Source: an uncultured Microbacterium sp.
GTDB taxonomy: Bacteria > Actinomycetota > Actinomycetes > Actinomycetales > Microbacteriaceae
Direction of reading: 5' to 3'
Length of the DNA stretch: 45,846 nt
Assembly: GCA_913774845.1 (NCBI GenBank)
Contig: CAJYJO010000036.1
Coordinates: 1-45,846, forward strand
The translations under genes and the position numbers were made by a program. The notes under the pieces were generated by a model. The model was not told the DNA's origin and did not search any database. It saw only the letters and a list, made by a program, of their open reading frames with translations. Numbering within the stretch: the first letter of the stretch is position 1; the number at the start of each line of letters is the position of its first letter. Positions 41,247-45,846 of the stretch are shown here, in pieces.

Positions 41247-41275
41247 AGCATAGCCGGGACCGTGAGAGACGTCTA
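41247..41275 (-). promoter_or_regulatory. Promoter of tRNA-Arg
   Basis: On the minus strand a -35-like TAGACG and a -10 TATGCT are separated by 17 bp. The -10 ends 37 bp upstream of the mature tRNA 5' end, allowing a short leader removed by RNase P. Confidence 0.5.
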
Positions 41276-41355
41276 ATCGGCCCCGAACAGCGTGCATCCC
41301 GGGCGTGGCGCAGCGGTGGCCGACGGGTGTCGGGCAGGAGACGTACGCTGGCGGG

Positions 41356-42852
41356 GTGAGCGCATACACCTCCGCGTTCGAGCTGTTCTCCATCGGGATC
41401 GGACCCTCGAGCTCCCACACCGTCGGCCCCATGAAGGCCGCCCTCGACTTCGTCACCCGCCTGCGCGCCGATGGCGGCCTCGGGCGCGTGGCATCCGTCA
41501 CCTGCGCGCTGTACGGCTCGCTCGGGGCCACCGGTATCGGTCACGGCACCCCCGACGCGGTCGTCGCGGGACTGCAGGGTCTCGATCCCGAGACCGTCGA
41601 CCCGGATGCCGTCCGCCGAGCGTGGTCGGACTGGCCCGACGGCAGGGTGCTGGCGCTCGCTGGAGAGCACGAGGTCCCCTTCTCCAAGGCCGACATCGCC
41701 CTCGAGCCGCGTACCCGTCTCCCCGGCCACCCGAACGCGATGACGCTCGTCGCGCGCGGCGCCGACGGGGCCGCAGTGGCGGAGGAGACGTTCTACTCGA
41801 TCGGCGGCGGGTTCATCCGCCGCGAGGGGGAGGCGCCGCGGGTGGCGTCCGCGCCCCTTCCGCTCGCCTTCGACGACGCTGCGACACTGCTGGCCCTGTG
41901 CGACGAGCGCGGCATCACCATCGCCGAGGCTGCGCGGCTCAACGAGGCGGCGCTGCGCTCCGACGAGGAGATCGCCGCCGGCCTCGACCGCATCTGGGAT
42001 GCCATGGCCGCCTGCGTCGACGCCGGGTTGCATAACGACGGGGTCCTGCCCGGCATCCTGAAGGTCAAGCGCCGGGCCGCCGTCATCCGCGGTCAACTGG
42101 ATGCCATCGAGGCGGAGGGTCATCGAGAGCTCCCGGGGGAGTGGCTCGGCGCGTTCGCTCTCGCGGTGAACGAGGAGAACGCGGCCGGCGGTCGAGTCGT
42201 CACCGCGCCGACGAACGGGGCGGCGGGGATCCTCCCGGCGGTGGCGATGTACTGGTGGCGTTTCCTCGCCGATTCCGGGCTCGGCGTCGGCAACGCCGTC
42301 ACCCCGCACGGCGAACTCGTTGGCAGCGCGCTGCTCGGCTACGACGGTCACGCGGTCACGCGCACCGAGGTCGCGCACTGGGATGATGACCACGTCGCCG
42401 ACGCCAACCGTCGTCGGGGCATCCGCCGATTCTTGTTGACCGCGACCGCCCTGGGCTCGCTGTTCAAGGCGAACGCCTCGATCTCGGGCGCCGAGGGCGG
42501 ATGCCAGGCCGAAGTCGGTTCGGCGTGTGCGATGGCCGCGGGTGGGTTGACCGCGGTCATGGGCGGTACGAACCGGCAGATCGAGAACGCCGCCGAGATC
42601 GCCATGGAGCACCACCTCGGGCTCACCTGCGACCCGGTGGGCGGTCTCGTGCAGATCCCGTGCATCGAACGGAACGCCATCGCGGCGTCGACGGCCGTCA
42701 CCGCGGCGCGGTTGGCGCTGCGCGGCGACGGTTCGCACTACGTCTCGCTCGACGCCGTGGTCGAGACGATGCGGCAGACCGGTATCGACATGTCGACGAA
42801 GTACAAGGAGACGAGCGAGGGCGGACTCGCCGTCAACGTCATCGAGTGCTGA
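41356..42852 (+). CDS. sdaA: L-serine ammonia-lyase (iron-sulfur, single chain)
   Basis: Deaminates L-serine to pyruvate and ammonia; an oxygen-sensitive [4Fe-4S] enzyme. It is 498 residues. N-terminal [19 protein letters not shown] is the beta-domain signature; [34 protein letters not shown] and [17 protein letters not shown] supply the cluster cysteines. Between residue about 305 and [11 protein letters not shown] there is an insertion of roughly 40 residues (containing [15 protein letters not shown] and [15 protein letters not shown]) not present in typical enzymes. The GTG at 41356 has TACGCT exactly 6 bp upstream and no ribosome site, suggesting a leaderless mRNA. Confidence 0.94.
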   Translation: MSAYTSAFELFSIGIGPSSSHTVGPMKAALDFVTRLRADGGLGRVASVTCALYGSLGATGIGHGTPDAVVAGLQGLDPETVDPDAVRRAWSDWPDGRVLALAGEHEVPFSKADIALEPRTRLPGHPNAMTLVARGADGAAVAEETFYSIGGGFIRREGEAPRVASAPLPLAFDDAATLLALCDERGITIAEAARLNEAALRSDEEIAAGLDRIWDAMAACVDAGLHNDGVLPGILKVKRRAAVIRGQLDAIEAEGHRELPGEWLGAFALAVNEENAAGGRVVTAPTNGAAGILPAVAMYWWRFLADSGLGVGNAVTPHGELVGSALLGYDGHAVTRTEVAHWDDDHVADANRRRGIRRFLLTATALGSLFKANASISGAEGGCQAEVGSACAMAAGGLTAVMGGTNRQIENAAEIAMEHHLGLTCDPVGGLVQIPCIERNAIAASTAVTAARLALRGDGSHYVSLDAVVETMRQTGIDMSTKYKETSEGGLAVNVIEC

Positions 42853-42864
42853 CGTCCAAGACGG

Positions 42865-43296
42865 TCAGCCGTTGTCGCGCAGCTTCGCGGTGAGTTCGTG
42901 CAGCTGCGCCAGCTCGTCGTCGTCGAGGCGCGCCATGCGTTCGGCGATCGATCGTCCGTGCGCGGCGGCGATGCGCCGGAAGACCACGGCGCCGTTCTCG
43001 GTGGCCGTGACGAGGGAACCCCGGCCGTCCTCCGGATCGGCGCATTTGGTCAGCAGCCCCCGGTGCACCATGCGCTCGACGAGACGCGACACGCTCGGTT
43101 GGCTGATGAGCATGTTGCCCGTCACGTCGCGCAGACGCGCGGTCATCCGCGGTGCTCGCGTGACGGTGAGGAGGACGTCGTACTCGGCCTGCGTCAGTTC
43201 TTTGCGGTCGAAATCGGAGCGGATGTCCTCGAACACCTCGTGCTGCGCGCGGAAGAGGCTCTCCCAGGCCTGCACGGCGAGGCGTCGATCGGTCAT
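42865..43296 (-). CDS. MarR-family transcriptional regulator
   Basis: A 143-residue winged-helix regulator: LTQAEYDVLLTVTRAP, MTARLRDVTGNMLISQPSVS and RLVERMVHRGLLTKCADPED form the DNA-binding core, with the wing at DGRGSLVTATENG. A Cys in TKCADPEDGR could give redox sensitivity. The ATG at 43296 has TACGCT exactly 6 bp upstream. It is convergent with sdaA, 12 bp apart. Targets unknown. Confidence 0.88.
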   Translation of the reverse strand: MTDRRLAVQAWESLFRAQHEVFEDIRSDFDRKELTQAEYDVLLTVTRAPRMTARLRDVTGNMLISQPSVSRLVERMVHRGLLTKCADPEDGRGSLVTATENGAVVFRRIAAAHGRSIAERMARLDDDELAQLHELTAKLRDNG

Positions 43297-43500
43297 CCCC
43301 TCAGCGTAGAGCCGAGCGGGGGATTTCCGCCCGAGGCGGGGGCGATCCGGGGTGGGGGTTGCGCGCGCGATGTATTCCGATGCATGAGACTTGGGGTGAC
43401 GACGGGTGACACCCGTTTCGCTGCCCGTGGCCGTCGGGGCGATGTTCGTCGCGGCGCTCGGCGGTACGTGGACCGGGGCGGCGGCCCGTCGGCATCCGGA

Positions 43501-43607
43501 GAGAGAAAGGGCCGGTCGGAGAGGCTTCCGACCGGCCCTTGTCCCTGCACCAAGAGTGTCCTGCAATCACATGTCGGTAGCTGCCACAGCAAAACAACTA
43601 CCGTGCG
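43501..43607 (-). ncRNA. Candidate small RNA, copy A
   Basis: A minus-strand block nearly identical to copy B at 44725. It has a TATAGA -10 box (43618-43613) with a TTCCCC-like -35 seventeen bp upstream, then about 100 nt with a strong hairpin (GGTAGTTG/CAGCTACC, 8-bp stem, 43576-43602), and a Rho-independent terminator. Conservation covers promoter, hairpin and terminator at the nucleotide level, and reading frames diverge downstream, so a noncoding RNA is favoured over a peptide. No named Rfam family was recognised by eye. The rest of 43297-43697 holds the MarR promoter and no gene. Confidence 0.5.
43509..43538 (-). terminator. Terminator of small RNA copy A
   Basis: An 11-bp stem GGGCCGGTCGG / CCGACCGGCCC with an 8-nt loop; the minus strand continues TTTCTCTC. 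Confidence 0.75.
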
Positions 43608-43697
43608 AGCACTCTATAACGGTGAGGTAACGGAGGGGAAGAGGTCGTCGTTATATTTTCGTGACCGATTTCTCATCGGCATCCGACCCATTCGGGG

Positions 43698-44318
43698 TCA
43701 CCGGCCGCGGACGTGATTCCACTGCGTGATGACCTCGTTGCCGTGCTCGAGGCCCAGCTCGCTCACCGCCGAGGTCCCCAGGACGAAGTAGCGGCCGCCG
43801 GCGGCGGTCAGGCCGAGCCAGGTCCCGGCCAATGCCCGCAGGAAATGGGAGTGCGAGAACAGCAGGATCTGCTCTCCGGCCCGCACGCGCGGTCGCAGCT
43901 CCGCGAGGAGCGACTCCGCGCGCGCGGTCACCTGCTCGACGTTCTCGCCCCGGGTGGCGCCGGCAGGGGCGCCCGCCTGCCAGATCGTCCAGGGGCGACC
44001 CAGCTGCGCGACGATCTCCGGTGTGGTGAGTCCTTCGTAGGCGCCGTAATCCCACTCGACGAGTCGCGGATCGGGTTTCGCCCCCGGATAGCCGGCGCGG
44101 TTCGCGGTCTCCACGGCCCGCTGGAGAGGGCTCGTCAGCACGAGGTCGTAGCGGCGCGTGGCGAGGAGGGTGCCCGCGAGTTCGGCCTTATAAGCGCCCG
44201 TCTCGGTCAGCGGGATGTCGGTGAGGCCGGTGTGGCGGCCGGTGCGGCTCCACTCCGTCTCGCCGTGGCGGACGAGCACGATGCGCCCGTCGGGCTCGGT
44301 CAGATCTGCATCCTTCAC
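43698..44318 (-). CDS. Histidine phosphatase family protein (phosphoglycerate mutase-like)
   Basis: A 206-residue phosphatase. The nucleophile His18 is in IVLVRHGETEW, the acid residue in VEWDYGAYEGLTTPE, the second His in LLFSHSHFLRALAG, and Arg in LTSPLQRAVET, so the catalytic set is complete. Short proteins of this type in actinobacteria are usually acid or sugar phosphatases rather than glycolytic mutases. GTG start at 44318 with GAGGAGG upstream. It lies between the two small-RNA copies. Confidence 0.9.
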   Translation of the reverse strand: MKDADLTEPDGRIVLVRHGETEWSRTGRHTGLTDIPLTETGAYKAELAGTLLATRRYDLVLTSPLQRAVETANRAGYPGAKPDPRLVEWDYGAYEGLTTPEIVAQLGRPWTIWQAGAPAGATRGENVEQVTARAESLLAELRPRVRAGEQILLFSHSHFLRALAGTWLGLTAAGGRYFVLGTSAVSELGLEHGNEVITQWNHVRGR

Positions 44319-44724
44319 TCCGCCATCCTCCTCGGTTGGAGTGGGGGTCGGGGCGTCGTGTTGCCGGGTGTTGGTTCTGGTGCGGGGTGGGTGGCGTGGT
44401 TTCGCCGCGGGGGTGTCTTCAGTGGGTTGGGTCGGGGGTCGGGAGTTCAGACGGGGGCGGCTTGGCGTCGGAATTGGCCGAGCGTGCGGGCCCGGTATTC
44501 AGGGCAAGGTGTGGTGCGACGGCGTCGGCTGGGCGCTCGCAGGCAGTGCGTGAGCCCGGCTCTGCGCGGCGTCCGTGCTCGGGCGGGGCTTTGGTCTGGT
44601 GACTTCGTCTGTGGGCTACGGGCTGCTCTGTCCGACGCAATGTCGGGGTGCTTTGACTCCGCTGCTGTCTCGGCGATCGTCGTCGAGCCGAAGGCCGGAT
44701 GCCGAGGCCCGGCGTGCGGCCCAG
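44319..44724. other. Noncoding spacer, no gene recognised
   Basis: About 400 bp with a G/T-rich plus strand (runs such as gtgggggtcggggcg). No frame has codon use like the neighbouring genes and no protein family is recognisable. It may be remnant sequence linked to duplication of the small-RNA block. Confidence 0.5.
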
Positions 44725-44828
44725 GAAGACGAAGGGCCGGTCGGGGGATTCCCGACCGGCCCTTTCCTGCACCAGAGTGTCCTGCAATCACATGTCGGTA
44801 GCTGCCACAGCAAAACAACTACCCTGCA
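44725..44828 (-). ncRNA. Candidate small RNA, copy B
   Basis: Second copy of the block at 43501, same strand. -10 TATAGA at 44839-44834, TTCCAC -35 at 17 bp, identical 8-bp hairpin (44797-44823) and a 12-bp-stem terminator. The stretch from the hairpin through the promoter differs from copy A at only a few positions, whereas the terminator loop and flanks differ, pointing to selection on the RNA core. Sequence from 44840 to 45010 is the DUF222 gene promoter region. Confidence 0.5.
44734..44762 (-). terminator. Terminator of small RNA copy B
   Basis: A 12-bp stem GGGCCGGTCGGG / CCCGACCGGCCC with a 5-nt loop; the minus strand continues TTCGTCTTCC. Confidence 0.75.
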
Positions 44829-45010
44829 AGCACTCTATAACGGTGAGGTAACGGAGTGGAAGAGGGTGTCGTGATCTTTCCGTTATTCATAGGTTCGACG
44901 CCGTGGGTCCGGTCGGCGACGGCTCCTCCCCAGGGGCTGAACTGCTTGATATATCCACAGAAAGGGCTGGTCAGCGTTCTAATGTCGGGGGTGCGGGATA
45001 GCGTGCGTGC

Positions 45011-45846
45011 ATGAGCTTTCCACCCCCATCTCCAGACGGGCTCGACCCCCTCGCGGTCGTGCTCGACGAGGTCCTCGACGCGGATGCCGCCCTCGCAGCC
45101 GCCGAAGCCCGCAAGACCCGGGCGCTGGCCCGAGCGGGGCGTCTCGCGCTCGACGCCCTGGCCGAGCAGCGGGTGTCGTCGCGGGCGGCGGAGATGGCGC
45201 TTCGGGAGGTGGCGTCGGAGATCGCCGCCGCAGGGTGTTTGTCGGATCGGTCGGTGCAGGCGCAGATCATGAAGGCGCTGGCTCTTGTGGATCATTTCCC
45301 GGCGACGGTCGACGCGTGGGAGGCGGGCGCGCTGTCCCGGGCTCATGTGCAGGCGATCGTGGATGCCGGTACCCCGGTGCCGGTCGACAAGCGTGGGGAG
45401 TTCGACGTGCTCGCTGTCGCCACGGCGGAGGGGTTGAGCCCGGGGCGTTTGCGGGCACGGTTGGCGACGTTGGCGGAGCGGTTGCAGCCGACGACGATCA
45501 CGGAACGGCATCAACGCGGGCGGGAGCAGCGGTGTGTGCGGGTGGTGCGGGGTGAGAACGGGATGTCGGATCTGATCGCCACGTTGCCGACGGTGTTGGC
45601 GGTGGGGATCTACGACCGGTTGACACAGCAGTCGCGGGCGCTGATCGATGCGCGGGAGGAGCCCGGCTCGCCGGTCTCGGCGGGCGCCAATGCAGCATCG
45701 TCGTCCGGTTCGGGTCGGGCGGTCGTCAGCGGGGCCGCGTTCGGGATCGACCGCGTCGGTGACGGTTCCGAGGAGTGGCTCGAACGTGAGCTTCTCGGCG
45801 CTGTCGATGGGCAGGCGCGCGCCGCGGTCGCCGCCGCCACCCCAGG
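45011..45846 (+). CDS. DUF222 (13E12-type) HNH endonuclease protein, partial
   Basis: The gene runs off the right edge; 278 residues are visible. An N-terminal helical region (DEVLDADAALAAAEARKTRA) and the core SDRSVQAQIMKALALVDHFP, AWEAGALSRAHVQAIVDAG and GLSPGRLRARLATLAERLQP belong to DUF222, which in Microbacteriaceae and mycobacteria precedes a C-terminal HNH nuclease domain, not yet reached here. The family is multicopy and repeat-like; function is unsettled. The ATG has TAGCGT exactly 6 bp upstream (leaderless), with TTCTAA 16 bp further up as a possible -35. Confidence 0.88.
   Translation, partial: MSFPPPSPDGLDPLAVVLDEVLDADAALAAAEARKTRALARAGRLALDALAEQRVSSRAAEMALREVASEIAAAGCLSDRSVQAQIMKALALVDHFPATVDAWEAGALSRAHVQAIVDAGTPVPVDKRGEFDVLAVATAEGLSPGRLRARLATLAERLQPTTITERHQRGREQRCVRVVRGENGMSDLIATLPTVLAVGIYDRLTQQSRALIDAREEPGSPVSAGANAASSSGSGRAVVSGAAFGIDRVGDGSEEWLERELLGAVDGQARAAVAAATP

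Noticed and set aside
43560-43607. Conserved short peptide beginning MLWQLPTCDCRTL (or MFCCGSYRHVIAGHS in another frame) in both small-RNA copies
   Set aside because: Several frames are equally conserved because the DNA is nearly identical; frames diverge right after, and the hairpin and terminator are better explained as RNA.
43487-44870. att sites of an integrated element between the two direct repeats
   Set aside because: The interval holds only an ordinary histidine phosphatase and spacer, with no integrase or mobile genes; each repeat has its own promoter and terminator.

Overview
The window is very GC-rich DNA from an actinomycete, most likely a Microbacterium or close relative (Microbacteriaceae). 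Supporting signs are near-saturated G/C third codon positions, a DUF222/13E12-type HNH endonuclease gene at the right edge, many leaderless start codons preceded by a TANNNT -10 box, and a strong preference for the contexts GCA-TCC and GAT-GCC inside genes. No rRNA, integrase, transposase or phage module was seen. Most of the window is metabolic chromosome with repeat-rich spacers.

Left third (1-18 kb) is a pentose and sugar-alcohol district. A minus-strand operon encodes a FrcK-like P-loop kinase, a single-domain ABC ATPase, a permease and a lipoprotein binding protein (cut by the left edge). It is divergent from an L-xylulose-reductase-like dehydrogenase, with two LacI-type operators between them. 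An alditol oxidase follows, then a ROK regulator. After a glutathione peroxidase, an alpha/beta hydrolase and a decayed VapBC toxin pair come xylose isomerase (xylA) and xylulokinase (xylB), a LacI regulator, a small P-loop kinase and the arabinose operon araD-araB-araA behind a perfect 16-bp operator. Together these would take xylitol or other alditols, D-xylose and L-arabinose to D-xylulose 5-phosphate.

Middle (18.7-37 kb): a dGTPase and a peptidase E-like protein, then two carboxylate modules with the same plan. Each has a CitA/DcuS-type sensor kinase and CitB-type response regulator on the minus strand, divergent from a plus-strand transporter: TctCBA followed by a glycerate kinase, and a DctA-type symporter translationally coupled to a CitE-like lyase. 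Between them lie a MarR regulator coupled to a homocysteine methyltransferase, a 39-residue membrane protein, an Lrp regulator divergent from alanine dehydrogenase, and a GIY-YIG nuclease gene bracketed by two arrays of hairpin repeats.

Right part (37-45.8 kb): DUF1992 and MpaB/DUF2236 proteins, a two-gene membrane operon, a DUF1905/YdeI protein, an uncharacterised basic protein, tRNA-Arg(ACG), L-serine dehydratase, a MarR regulator, a histidine phosphatase flanked by two copies of a probable small RNA with terminators, and the start of a DUF222 HNH endonuclease gene.

The most unusual content is in the spacers: three families of long palindromic elements (about 56, 88 and 86 bp), the GIY-YIG locus with inverted 25-nt hairpin arrays, and the duplicated candidate small RNA.
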